Both the position numbers and the translations under genes were made by a program. A stretch of 64,000 nucleotides of DNA from NCBI RefSeq assembly GCF_017357405.1, contig NZ_CP071597.1, forward strand, positions 1,178,001-1,242,000, given 5' to 3'. Position 1 is the first letter of the stretch; each line of letters begins with the position of its first letter. This DNA comes from Halomontanus rarus. GTDB taxonomy: Archaea > Halobacteriota > Halobacteria > Halobacteriales > Natrialbaceae. Positions 18,112 through 27,649 of the stretch are shown one piece after another. Under the pieces are notes generated by a model that did not search any database, was not told where the DNA came from, and saw only the letters and a program-made list of their open reading frames with translations.

Positions 18112-19551
18112 TCACTCATCCGATCGCTCTCGCGCTCGCGGGCCGATGGTGCCGTTCGTCGGGAACAGGTTCTCAGGATCGTACTCCGTCTTCAGGTCGA
18201 CCAGCCGCTCGTCGTTGTCGCCGTAGAGCTGCTTCGCGGGATCCTCGTTCAGTCCCGGGAAGTTGCCGTACCAGCCCGCGGCGACCGGCAGGTCCCGTGC
18301 CTCGGCGATTCCCTCGCGGGCCCAGGTCACGTTCGCGTCGTCGTCCGCGGAGTCCTCCCAGTTCGCCTCGAAGTTCAGCATGTACGGCTTGTTGCGGTGC
18401 CAGAACGCGGTCTCGTCCTGAGACACCTCGCCGACCGCACCGCCTAAATGCCACAGGTCGATCGTCGAGAGCGGAGAGGGCGCGGTCTCGTTGTACCGGA
18501 TCGCGAGGTCGACGACCTCGTCGGTGAGCTCGGTGAGGTAGACCGACTTCCAGTAGTAGCGCAGCCCGTCCGGGTAGTCCTCGTCGAGCATCGACTGGAG
18601 GTCGACATAGTCCATCGGCCTGCTGAGGTCGACGATGGGGGTCGCGGCTTCGGACAGCGGTCTGAAGACGTCGTCTGCGTCGAGGTCGCCGCGAGCGGAA
18701 CCGAGGAACGCCACTGCGGGTTCGCCCCACGATTCCTCGGGGAACTCCTCGAGGGCCGGAACGTGCGCGGTGAACGCGAGGAGGCCCGCCTCTCGGGGTG
18801 CGGATTCGGTCCACTCCCGGAACGCGGCCATCATCGTCGCCGCGTCGTCGTCGCGGTACCACGCGAAGAACGCGTACACCTCCGGACCGACCTCGTGGAG
18901 GGCGTACTCGAAGGACGTAACGACGCCGAAGGCCCCGCCACCGCCGCGGATCGCCCAGAACAGGTCTTCGTTCCGGTCTGCGCTCGCCGTGTAGACCTCC
19001 CCGTCGGCCGTCACGACGTCGACGCTGACCAGATTGTCCATCGCCAGCCCGTACTCGCGGCTCAGGTGGCCGTAGCCGCCGTTGAGCGTGAGTCCGGCGA
19101 TCCCCGTCTCGGAGACGGCGCCGAGGGCCGTCGCGAGCCCGAACAGTTGGGTTTCGCGGTCGACGTCGCCCAGCGTCGCACCGCCTTCGGCCCGAACCGT
19201 CCGCGCCTCGGGGTCGACGCGGACGGCGTTCATGTCGGTGAGGTCGACGACGATGGCACCGTCGCGCACGGCCGTCCCGGCCACGTTGTGTCCCCCTCCT
19301 CGGACCGACACCTCTAGCCCCTGCTCGCGGGCGAAGTTCACCGACGCGACGACGTCGGCGACGCCAGCACAGCGGGCGACGAGCGCCGGATACCGGTCGA
19401 TCATGCCGTTCCAGACCTGACGAGCGTTATCGTACTCGTCCTCGCCGGGACGGTAGATCTCGCCGCGGAACGACGCCTCGAAGGCGTCGAGCGCGTCGTT
19501 CGAGAGCGCAGCGAACGATTCTTCACCCGATGTTCGGCCTGTGATTCCCAT
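18112..19551 (-). CDS. FAD-linked oxidase with C-terminal berberine-bridge domain
   Basis: A 479-residue PCMH-type flavoprotein. SVRGGGHNVAGTA carries the His that binds FAD covalently. The position where bicovalent family members have a second linking Cys reads GAVSETGIAG with no Cys, so a single covalent link is predicted. The C-terminal YGDNDERLVDLKTEYDPENLF is the BBE motif. It oxidises an unknown alcohol, sugar or amine. First gene in a unit with the DUF2249 protein and mobA. Confidence 0.88.
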   Translation of the reverse strand: MGITGRTSGEESFAALSNDALDAFEASFRGEIYRPGEDEYDNARQVWNGMIDRYPALVARCAGVADVVASVNFAREQGLEVSVRGGGHNVAGTAVRDGAIVVDLTDMNAVRVDPEARTVRAEGGATLGDVDRETQLFGLATALGAVSETGIAGLTLNGGYGHLSREYGLAMDNLVSVDVVTADGEVYTASADRNEDLFWAIRGGGGAFGVVTSFEYALHEVGPEVYAFFAWYRDDDAATMMAAFREWTESAPREAGLLAFTAHVPALEEFPEESWGEPAVAFLGSARGDLDADDVFRPLSEAATPIVDLSRPMDYVDLQSMLDEDYPDGLRYYWKSVYLTELTDEVVDLAIRYNETAPSPLSTIDLWHLGGAVGEVSQDETAFWHRNKPYMLNFEANWEDSADDDANVTWAREGIAEARDLPVAAGWYGNFPGLNEDPAKQLYGDNDERLVDLKTEYDPENLFPTNGTIGPRARERSDE

Positions 19552-20437
19552 GTCGTAGAGGACGCTTCTGCCGGAGATAAAATAGTTGGACGGTTTACAA
19601 TACGATCAATCGTATAGATAAGTCGGGCGACGGACCGGACGACCGCGTGACCGGTTCGCTCGTCGCTCTCCCGACGCCGATAGGCATTTCCGAGACGGAG
19701 AGCGGGGAGCGTTCGACTACCGATCGACGTACCGATCCTCGAGCAGGTCTCGAACGGAGACCGACACCAATTAGTAATAGTGTCATTGTTTAGGCCGGTT
19801 TCATACTCGTCTTTTTCCGGCGGATGGTACAGTTGTACGAGACACGAGCGGATCCGTGAGACGCGGGGAGAACGGTACCGCGACAGCGCGTCATCTTCGG
19901 CCGTTCCGATCGTCTCTCGTACTGTCGGACGGATATCCGTCAGATCACGGGTCGACTCGCCGTCCAGCCGCTGGTGCCCGGGCCCGTCTCTCGAGACGAG
20001 TCGGAAGTCGTTCGGGGCGGGCGCTCGAGTGGATTCGAACGCTTCGAAACGGCGTCCGGAGTCGCGTCTCGTCGCCGATCCGCCGTTCGTCGTTCACGTT
20101 TCACCGCATAAATCTCGAACGAGTGGAAATAATAGCCGTTTGACTCCGCGGCGGCGTGCGAATACGTTCGGCGGCGCGACCGCGCCGGTCGTTTAGTCCA
20201 GCGATCACGTTTCGACGTTCTGCGCCGCTGTAATATCGACCAGATCCACAAGAGAGACGCGTTCTGAACGCGGGGGCGATGGATACGGATGTCGCTCCAG
20301 AGTTAGTTACCGTTCCGCAATCGCTGGCCGCCCACAATTAATGTGACCACTCCACCGTAATCGATCTCGTCCCTCTAATAGGCAGGTGAGAGTCATTTCG
20401 TCCCCGTCCGACCGGACGGAGAGCGAGGAATCCGAAA
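19552..20437. other. Long gene-free divergent intergenic region
   Basis: About 890 bases between the FAD oxidase and the selenium-binding protein gene. Open frames present are Arg/Ser-rich shadows. AT-richer stretches near 19600-19620 and near 20330-20345 could hold the two promoters. No tRNA, repeat or strong hairpin was found. Confidence 0.45.
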
Positions 20438-21850
20438 ATGAGTGACACAGATTCATCGAGAGAGCACAGCGAGCACCGCCACGAGCACGAACACGACCAC
20501 GCTCACCACGACCACGAGGGCCCGGGATACGTAACGCCCCAGGCTGCGATCGAGAAATCCGAACGCGAACGAATCGCCTACGTACTGGGCCTGTACGTCG
20601 GAACCGACGTCGACGCGCCGGACTTTCTGGCGACCGTCGACGTCGACCCCGAATCCGACGCGTACGGGGAGATCGTCGACCGACAGAAAATGCCGACCAA
20701 AGGCGACGAACTCCACCACTTCGGTTGGAACGCGTGTTCGTCGTCCTGTCACATCGGCGGCCTCGAACGTCGGTACCTCATCGTCCCCGGCAATCGATCG
20801 TCGCGCATCCACGTCGTCGACACGGAGGATCGTCGAAACCCCGAGCTCGTGAACGTGATCGAACCGGACGCGATCCACGATCTCGACCTCTCGGCACCCC
20901 ACACGGTCCACTGTCCGGCGGGCGGGTCGGTCATGCTCAGCATGCTCGGTGACGCTGACGGCGAGCTTCCCGGCGGCTTTCTGGAACTCCACGAGGATCT
21001 GGAAGGGTACGAGCGCTGGGACGAGTCCGGCGAAATCGACATGAACTACGACTTCTGGTACCAGCCCCGCCACGACGTGATGGTCTCGAGCGAGTGGGCC
21101 GCACCCTCGACCTACCAGCCCGGCTTCGACATGGACGACGTCGAAGCCGGAAAGTACGGCCACCAGTTGCACTTCTGGAACTGGACGGATCGGACCGTCG
21201 AACAGACGGTCGATCTCGGCGCGGAGGGGCTGATCCCCCTCGAGGTTCGGTTCTTGCACAGTCCGGTGTCGACTCACGGATTCGTCAACGCCGCGCTCTC
21301 GTCGAACATCTTCCACTTCTGGAAGGAAGACGGGGAGTGGCGGGCCGAGAAAGTCATCGACTTCGAGGGCCGCGAGCACGACGACTGGGACATGCCGGTC
21401 CCCGCGTTGCCGACCGACATCCTGCTCTCGATGGACGACCGGTACCTGATCGGGGCGAACTGGCTCCACGGCGAGGTCTGGATGTACGACGTTTCCGACC
21501 CGGCGAACCCGCGTCGCGCCGATTCGATATCGATCGGTGGCTACTTCGGCGAAACGAGGGCCGTCCAGGACCGCGAACTCGTGGCCGGCCCGCAGATGGT
21601 ACAGATGTCACTCGACGGCGAACGGCTCTACTGGACGACGTCGCTGTACTCGACGTGGGACAACCAGTTCTTTCCGGAGGAGGCCGACCGCGGCACCGTG
21701 ATGCTGAAAGCGGACGTCGATCCCCGACGCGGAACGATGACGCTGGACGAGGACTTCCTCGTCGACTTCGGCGACCTGCCGGCGGGACCCGCCCGAGCCC
21801 ACGAGATCCGCTGGCCCGACGGCGATTGCACCAGCGACGTCTGGGAGTAA
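20438..21850 (+). CDS. Selenium-binding-protein family (SBP56/methanethiol oxidase-like)
   Basis: A 470-residue beta-propeller protein of the SBP56 family, whose characterised bacterial members oxidise methanethiol to formaldehyde, H2S and peroxide using a metal. Family hallmarks are HHFGWNACSSSCH (metal/thiol region), FLHSPVSTHGFVNAAL and the terminal HEIRWPDGDCTSDVW. The first 30 residues form a His/Glu-rich metal-binding tail, unusual in length. Its TAA stop overlaps the ferredoxin start (TAATG), so the two are translated together and the ferredoxin may be an electron partner. Confidence 0.9.
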   Translation: MSDTDSSREHSEHRHEHEHDHAHHDHEGPGYVTPQAAIEKSERERIAYVLGLYVGTDVDAPDFLATVDVDPESDAYGEIVDRQKMPTKGDELHHFGWNACSSSCHIGGLERRYLIVPGNRSSRIHVVDTEDRRNPELVNVIEPDAIHDLDLSAPHTVHCPAGGSVMLSMLGDADGELPGGFLELHEDLEGYERWDESGEIDMNYDFWYQPRHDVMVSSEWAAPSTYQPGFDMDDVEAGKYGHQLHFWNWTDRTVEQTVDLGAEGLIPLEVRFLHSPVSTHGFVNAALSSNIFHFWKEDGEWRAEKVIDFEGREHDDWDMPVPALPTDILLSMDDRYLIGANWLHGEVWMYDVSDPANPRRADSISIGGYFGETRAVQDRELVAGPQMVQMSLDGERLYWTTSLYSTWDNQFFPEEADRGTVMLKADVDPRRGTMTLDEDFLVDFGDLPAGPARAHEIRWPDGDCTSDVWE

Positions 21851-22185
21851 TGCGCGTCGAAATCGTTCAAGCGGCCGATCGGGCGAGTAAGAGTCAGAGT
21901 CAGGGCGGGACCGCGATCGCGGTCGAACCCGGCGAGGTACTGTTGGACGCCGCCGAACGAGCGGGCGTTCCCATTCCGTTCGGCTGTCGGACGGGCGCGT
22001 GTTCGACGTGCACCGGGAAGCTCCGTTCCGGCGAGATCGAGCACGTCCGGGCACCTCGAGCGCTCAAAGAGCGCCACCTTCGAACGGGATACGTGCTGAC
22101 GTGTATCGCGACGCCGACGACGGACTGCCGCCTCGAGGTCGGGCCCGACGTACAGGCCGAACTCCTCGAGAACCCCTGGAAGTGA
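21850..22185 (+). CDS. 2Fe-2S ferredoxin coupled to the SBP56-like gene
   Basis: A 111-residue plant-type ferredoxin with cluster motif CRTGACSTC and a fourth Cys in YVLTCIATP. The start is the ATG at 21850 embedded in the preceding TAA. It is shorter than the classical haloarchaeal ferredoxin and lacks its large acidic N-terminal insertion, suggesting a dedicated partner. A short polar insert near residue 13 (ASKSQSQGG) is an oddity. Confidence 0.88.
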   Translation: MRVEIVQAADRASKSQSQGGTAIAVEPGEVLLDAAERAGVPIPFGCRTGACSTCTGKLRSGEIEHVRAPRALKERHLRTGYVLTCIATPTTDCRLEVGPDVQAELLENPWK

Positions 22186-22212
22186 CCGACGAGACGTCGC
22201 TCCGTCGCCGAG

Positions 22213-22308
22213 GTGGCTCCCCGGGGACGCCTCTTCGCGAAGGGACTCGGCCTCGTCTCGCTGGTCGTCGGACTCGGTATACTCGTCCGAGCGGCGACGG
22301 TGGGGTAG
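22213..22308 (+). CDS. Possible 31-residue single-TM microprotein
   Basis: A GTG-started frame after the ferredoxin gene encodes 31 residues: a basic start (APRGRLFAKG) then one strongly hydrophobic helix (LGLVSLVVGLGILVRAA). The charge-then-helix pattern and position 27 nt downstream of the ferredoxin stop are suggestive, but a frame this short can occur by chance. Confidence 0.3.
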   Translation: MAPRGRLFAKGLGLVSLVVGLGILVRAATVG

Positions 22309-22477
22309 CATCCGTCGGAAGGACCGTCGTCGAGTCAGTCCCGGGTCCCTTCGAATCAGGTGCGTTTTGCCGAGTGTGGGAGACGGATCATCCGGCCGTC
22401 ACTCTCCCCGAGTCCCACCGCAAACGTCCTCTCGAGTTTCGAGTCTCGAGTCTCGAGATTCGACACTGCCGGGCCGA

Positions 22478-23212
22478 CTATTCGTTCCGCGCCTCGAGAA
22501 TCAATACCGCGGGAAGTTTGCTCATCAACGCAGGCGTGTACTCGCCCCACGGCCCCGGTTCGTAATCGTCCGGGTTCGGGGTGCCGGGCTCGTGCATTCG
22601 CTCGACGACGAACCCGGCGTCGACGAGCGCGTTGACGATATCGCTCACGGTGTGGCGGAACAGTACCTGATCGACGTCCATCCCGTCGTGTGTAATCTCG
22701 ACGCGACCGGTCTCGAAGTAACTCTCGCTGACCTCGTGGGAGCCACCCTCCGTCACGTCGTAGACCGGATGGGGCAGCGAGAAGACGAAGCGTCCGCCTG
22801 GTCGGAGCACTCGGTGGGTCTCCTCGAAACACGCGGCCAGATCCTCGACCCACTGGAAGACCCAGGCGTTGAACGCGACGTCGTAACTCCCGTCGTCGAA
22901 CTCCTCGAGGTCCGTGACGCTCCCTTTCCGAACGTCGATATCGACGTCGTGCCCGTCGGCGAGGGCTCGAGCGTGGACCAATTGGTTCTCGGAGAGATCG
23001 ATGCCGGTGACGTCTGCGCCGCGTTTGGCGAGCGCGACCGAACACTGGCCGCCGCCGCAGCCGAGCTCGAGGACGGCGTCGTCTTCGACGTCCGTGAGGA
23101 GCTCGAGATCACCGTGCCCGAATCCGGTCCAGTTGACTCCGACGTCCAGATCGATGGCTTCCTGGAAGGCGTCGGCGGTCGCGTCCCACCAGTCCTCGAC
23201 TTCCTCGGTCAT
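22478..23212 (-). CDS. Class I SAM-dependent methyltransferase
   Basis: A 244-residue Rossmann methyltransferase with motif I LELGCGGGQCS, motif II acidic end VTGIDLSENQL, and the post-I/IV segment YDVAFNAWVFQWVED. The C-terminal VLRPGGRFVFSLPHPVYD matches small-molecule methyltransferases of the UbiE type. The substrate is unknown. Confidence 0.88.
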   Translation of the reverse strand: MTEEVEDWWDATADAFQEAIDLDVGVNWTGFGHGDLELLTDVEDDAVLELGCGGGQCSVALAKRGADVTGIDLSENQLVHARALADGHDVDIDVRKGSVTDLEEFDDGSYDVAFNAWVFQWVEDLAACFEETHRVLRPGGRFVFSLPHPVYDVTEGGSHEVSESYFETGRVEITHDGMDVDQVLFRHTVSDIVNALVDAGFVVERMHEPGTPNPDDYEPGPWGEYTPALMSKLPAVLILEARNE

Positions 23213-23801
23213 AGTGCATCGTCGGGGGACGCTCGTATATTCTTTCGGCGGGTGTGTGACACGTCGATTCTGGAGATGGCTGCCCGGGACACACCCCTCG
23301 TTTCCGCATCTTTTTCACCAGGATCCCTCACGTCAGTGGGCGGACAGCAGACTCAGAGTCGGGGTCACACCGCTTTCGCCCCTGTAACGACGGTCGCGAG
23401 CCAGCACCCGTGGCAGACCGCTCGAGGGGCATCTCCACCGGAACCGGTGATACCAATCTGTTTTGGAGCCACGCCTATCCACTCCTCCACTCTACAGAGA
23501 AGCAACGGGACTGCGCCATACACGCAACCCGTGACCCCCCATCGGTTCGAACGTTCCCCCGACGTTCGATACCGTCTTCACGTTTCTCACACTCACTAGC
23601 TGCCGGTTTTCGACGTTCAAGTGTCGGATCGGCCGGTGAAGACACCGCCCTTCGAGCGGCGATCAACTGTGTCTCAGATATCCGCGCACGCTGGCGATGA
23701 ACATCTCGAGACCGGCACAGAGCAGTATCTGACGCCCGTCGTCCACCGCCGACTGTCGGCGAGACGAAACGTTTAGCTCACAGCGATCGAACGGGTCGGA
23801 T
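23213..23801. other. Gene-free spacer containing an ORB-like 23-mer
   Basis: About 590 bases without a convincing coding frame. It holds the first of two 23-base direct repeats (listed separately). Confidence 0.5.
23291..23313 (-). repeat. ORB-like 23-bp direct repeat, copy 1
   Basis: The minus strand contains GGAAACGAGGGGTGT, close to the core of haloarchaeal origin recognition boxes bound by Orc1/Cdc6. An exact 23-base copy in the same orientation is at 24244. Confidence 0.5.
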
Positions 23802-24194
23802 ATGGTCTCCCGCGAAAATCGCGTCATCCTCGGTTCGTTCCTGCTCGTCCCCGTCGTGTTCGCCGGTGTCGCGGTCGCGGAACTGTGGCTGGGAATTCCG
23901 TTCGGCGCGTATTCGTTGCTCGCGTTTCTCACGTTCGCCGGTGTGGCAGTCGCCCTTCCTCAGCTGTACCTCGCGAAAACCGATACCGAGGTCGACCCGC
24001 ACAGCAGGATGCGAGCCGCCGTCCTCGCCACCGTGATCTTCGCAGCCGTGTTCGCCGACACGTCGGATCCGCTTCAGCGTCGGCTTATCATTGGGACCGC
24101 CGGCGCTGCGTTCCTCGGTCTCGTCGGCTACGAGTTTTACACCGGTTTCAGAGACTCGGGGACGGACACCCCGCTGGCCCGCGAGTACGAGTAA
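23802..24194 (+). CDS. Uncharacterised membrane protein with four TM segments
   Basis: A 130-residue protein with four hydrophobic helices (LGSFLLVPVVFAGVAVAE, GAYSLLAFLTFAGVAVAL, AAVLATVIFAAVFA and the segment ending AFLGLVGYEFY). No family is recognised. It lies between the two ORB-like repeats and 262 bases before the large histidine kinase gene. Confidence 0.7.
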   Translation: MVSRENRVILGSFLLVPVVFAGVAVAELWLGIPFGAYSLLAFLTFAGVAVALPQLYLAKTDTEVDPHSRMRAAVLATVIFAAVFADTSDPLQRRLIIGTAGAAFLGLVGYEFYTGFRDSGTDTPLAREYE

Positions 24195-24243
24195 TACCGA
24201 TAGTACTTCTCTTTCCGTTGCAACCTCAGCGAGGTACGTGGAG

Positions 24244-24266
24244 ACACCCCTCGTTTCCGCATCTTT
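24244..24266 (-). repeat. ORB-like 23-bp direct repeat, copy 2
   Basis: Exact repeat of 23291-23313, same orientation, 953 bases away. An AT-rich stretch (about 24309-24360) follows, but no inverted partner box and no adjacent host orc1/cdc6 gene is seen. Confidence 0.5.
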
Positions 24267-24456
24267 CTCGGCGATTCTCTTTCTGTAGAACCGGAGACCC
24301 TCGAGAACGTTATTAGAACAACGACACGAGCTGCGATACCCTTTTTATCCTTGCTCTCTTCTACCAGTCCAACGAGTAAAACCCCAGATCAGCGAGCGGC
24401 TCGGATACCGAAGCCGATGATGCGTTCACAATCTCCGGGTGATCGGAGGGTGATTC

Positions 24457-27363
24457 ATGAGTAAACATCTATCAGACCGTACTAAACAGCAGACCGCGCC
24501 TGACCCCGGGAGCACGTTCAAAGCCTCACAATCGAGTTTCGAGATTCGTGGCCCCATCGAATCGCCCGAGAGCTACGAGAACAACGACCACTTCGCGTTC
24601 ATTTACGAGAATCAGGTCGAGCAGTTCGAGACGGTCGTCCCGTTCATCCGAGAGGGGCTCGAACGTGGCGAACAATGTATCTACGTCGCCGATGACAACA
24701 CCGTCGACGAGGTACTCGATGCGATGCGAACTCGCGGCGTCGACGTCGAGAGCGCCCTCGAATCGGGGGCGCTCTCGGTGCACACGGAGGAAGACACCTA
24801 CCGTCGGACCGGTGAGTTCGACCGCGAGGCGATGCTGGAGTTTTGGCAAGAAACCCTCGACGATGCAACTGCCGACGAGTTCACGGGGCTCAGAGCCGCC
24901 GCTGAGATGACGTGGGCGCTCGACGACGACGATACGGGCCTCGACCAGCTCTGTGAATACGAAGAACTGCTCAACCCACTTTACGACGGCGAGGAGTACA
25001 CCGTCCTCTGTCAGTACAACCGTGACCGATTCCCGGCCGACGTCCTCCACGACGTCCTCGAAACCCATCCGTTTCTCATCTACGACAATACCACGATCTG
25101 TCAGAACTTCTATTACACGCCGCCCGAGGAGTACTTCGGTCCCGACCAGCCGTCGCGCGAACTCGACCGAAAGTTGGCATCCCTGGTCGATCGGACCGAC
25201 GCGCGGACGACGGTAGCAACTCGCGAGCACTATCAGCGAGACCTGTACGAGACGATCGCCAACCCGAATAGTTCGTTTAGCGAGAAAACCGTGGAGCTGC
25301 TGGAACTGGGCTGCGACCGTCTCGGTCTCGAGATCGGATACCTCACTCGAACCCTCGATGACGACACGTTCGAAGTCGTGGAGGCCGTCGGCGACCACGA
25401 GCGTATCACGTCGGGCGCTACCGAGTCGCTCTGCGATACGTACTGCGAGAAGCTACTCGCAGCAGTCGGCCCGATCTCCGTCCGAGACGCGGCGGAAGTG
25501 GGCTGGTCCGACGACCCCGCCTACGAGCGGTTCGGGTTGGACGCCTACTTCGGGACGACCGTCCACGTCGGCGGTGAGGAGTACGGGACGCTCTGTTTCG
25601 CCTCCGAAACGCCGCGTGAGAGAGCCTATACCGACGCCGAGCGCACGTTCCTCGATCTGATGGGCGAGTGGATCGAATACGAACTCGAGCGCCAGCGTCG
25701 CGAACGCTTCCTCCGCGAGAGCTACCGGATCACGGCCGATTCCGACCACGATTTCGAGGAAAAACTCGAAGCGTTGCTCGAGTTAGGCCGGGAGTGGTTC
25801 GGCCTCGAGATGGGGGGCCTGAATCACTTGCCGTCGTGGGGCGGCGAGTTCCGGTTGGAGAAGGGCGTCGGTCTCGGCGTCGACCCCGACGACGAACTGT
25901 GGTCCAACCCCGGGTACGGGTGTTTTTGTCGTCGCACTATCGAAACCGAAGACCCCGTCGCCATGGAGGACGTGCGCGGCACCGACTGGCAGGACGACCA
26001 GGTCCACCGCGAGTTCGGATTGACGAGCTATCTCGGAACGCGAGTAATGGACGGGTCGACACCGTACGGGACGTTCTGGTTCGGAAGCACCGAGCCTCGA
26101 GATCGGCCGTTCTCCGGGACCGAGCGCACGTTCATCGACTTGATGGGCCAGTGGATCAGCTACGAACTCGAACGTGAACGGCGAGAACACCACCAACAGA
26201 CGTTGAGTCGGATCGCGGCCGATCCCGATCGTTCGTTCGAAGAGAAACTGGACAGTATCTTCGGGTTAGGATGTGAGCGATTCGGTCTGGAGATCGGTGG
26301 CCTAGCACAAGTCGATCCGGCCTCCGATTCATTGAAGGTGGAAGCGGTAAACGGCGACCACGACCAACTCGAGCCCGGCACAGAGGTGCCGCTCTCGGAA
26401 ACGTACTGTCGGTCGACCGTCTATAACGGGACGATAGCCGGCATTACCGACCCCGAACGATCCGGGTTCGAGGACACCCTCGCGTACGAAGAGTTCGACA
26501 TAGAGACGTACCTCGGAACGCGGATCAACCTCCAGAACGAGCCCGACCGGACGTTCTTCTTCGTGTCGACGGACCCGCGCGACCGGGAGTTCACGAACGC
26601 CCAGCGGACGTTCCACCATCTCATGGCGCAGTGGGTCAAGTTCGAACTCGAACGAAAACATCGCGAACAGACGCTCGAGGAATCGAACGAGCGCCTCGAA
26701 CAGTTCGCCTACGCCGCCTCCCACGACCTGCAGGAACCCCTGCGGATGGTCACGAGCTACCTTCAGTTGCTCGAGAACCGATACGGCGAGGCGTTCGACG
26801 AGGACGGCGAGGAGTTCCTCGAATACGCGGTCGACGGCGCCGACCGGATGCGCGAGATGATCGACGGCCTCCTCGAGTACTCCCGGGTCGAAACACGGGG
26901 CGATCCGTTCGAATCGGTCGAGTTGGAGGTCATTCTCGACGACGTGGTCGCAGACTTACAGATTCAAATCGAAGAGACCGACGCGGAGATTACGCCCGAA
27001 CAACTCCCTCGAGTGATGGGCGACGCCAGCCAGTTACGGCAGGTGTTCCAGAACTTGCTCAACAACGCCATTCAGTACAGCGGCGCTACCCCGCCGCGGA
27101 TTCACATCGGCGCAGATCGACGAGGACGAGAATGGGTTATCTCAGTCGAGGACAACGGAATCGGGATCGACCCGGACGATCAGGACCGCGTGTTCACCGT
27201 TTTCGATCGACTCCACAGCCGCGACGAGTACGAGGGGACGGGCATCGGACTGGCCCTCTGTGAACGCATCGTCGAGCGTCACGGTGGCGATATCTGGGTC
27301 GACTCCGAACCCGGTGACGGATCGACGTTCTCGTTCACGCTTCCTGCGTTAGACGATCAATAA
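24457..27363 (+). CDS. Sensor histidine kinase: MEDS, three GAF domains, HisKA, HATPase
   Basis: A 968-residue soluble sensor. Residues about 40-230 form a MEDS (DcmR-type) domain (HFAFIYENQVEQFETVVPFI, QCIYVADDNT). Three tandem GAF domains follow, each opened by a variant of FEEKLEALLELGREWFGLE, so they arose by internal duplication. HisKA has His756 in ASHDLQEP, and the HATPase region has N-box QNLLNNAIQYS and G-box GTGIGLALCER. Domain order resembles haloarchaeal photoreceptor/redox-type kinases, but there is no obvious chromophore Cys. It ends 168 bases before the left attachment site of the integrated element. Confidence 0.9.
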   Translation: MSKHLSDRTKQQTAPDPGSTFKASQSSFEIRGPIESPESYENNDHFAFIYENQVEQFETVVPFIREGLERGEQCIYVADDNTVDEVLDAMRTRGVDVESALESGALSVHTEEDTYRRTGEFDREAMLEFWQETLDDATADEFTGLRAAAEMTWALDDDDTGLDQLCEYEELLNPLYDGEEYTVLCQYNRDRFPADVLHDVLETHPFLIYDNTTICQNFYYTPPEEYFGPDQPSRELDRKLASLVDRTDARTTVATREHYQRDLYETIANPNSSFSEKTVELLELGCDRLGLEIGYLTRTLDDDTFEVVEAVGDHERITSGATESLCDTYCEKLLAAVGPISVRDAAEVGWSDDPAYERFGLDAYFGTTVHVGGEEYGTLCFASETPRERAYTDAERTFLDLMGEWIEYELERQRRERFLRESYRITADSDHDFEEKLEALLELGREWFGLEMGGLNHLPSWGGEFRLEKGVGLGVDPDDELWSNPGYGCFCRRTIETEDPVAMEDVRGTDWQDDQVHREFGLTSYLGTRVMDGSTPYGTFWFGSTEPRDRPFSGTERTFIDLMGQWISYELERERREHHQQTLSRIAADPDRSFEEKLDSIFGLGCERFGLEIGGLAQVDPASDSLKVEAVNGDHDQLEPGTEVPLSETYCRSTVYNGTIAGITDPERSGFEDTLAYEEFDIETYLGTRINLQNEPDRTFFFVSTDPRDREFTNAQRTFHHLMAQWVKFELERKHREQTLEESNERLEQFAYAASHDLQEPLRMVTSYLQLLENRYGEAFDEDGEEFLEYAVDGADRMREMIDGLLEYSRVETRGDPFESVELEVILDDVVADLQIQIEETDAEITPEQLPRVMGDASQLRQVFQNLLNNAIQYSGATPPRIHIGADRRGREWVISVEDNGIGIDPDDQDRVFTVFDRLHSRDEYEGTGIGLALCERIVERHGGDIWVDSEPGDGSTFSFTLPALDDQ

Positions 27364-27531
27364 GCCGCATCGACGCCGTCTCGGCGGCGAATCGCGTCGA
27401 CCACTCGATTCCCTTAGAAAACCGCCTCCAGACGGAGACCTGCATCCGGTTTTCTGGTGCGTGGAGAGTCCGCTCGCCTCAGAGTTCGTACCTTGCGGTT
27501 TCCAACCCTGACTATACCGGAGAAATTCGAG

Positions 27532-27544
27532 TGGACTCGCCGGG
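27532..27544 (+). repeat. attL: duplicated 3' end of tRNA-Ala
   Basis: Thirteen bases identical to the 3' end of the tRNA-Ala gene at 57244. Downstream bases diverge from the tRNA after GCCGGG, so this is a fragment and not a gene. It lies 106 bases from the integrase stop codon. Confidence 0.8.
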
Positions 27545-27649
27545 GTGCGAACACTTTAAACTTTGGTAAAGTTGTGATGGTGTTACTCTCGGAATTCTGA
27601 AAACTGCACTCTCGACTACTGTCCGTGGAATATTCCGCGTAATTGGCGT

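Noticed and set aside
22430..22465. Short CTCGAG-rich repeats near 22.4 kb and 62.1 kb
   Set aside because: CTCGAG is generally abundant in this genome and the copies are irregular; no clear element.
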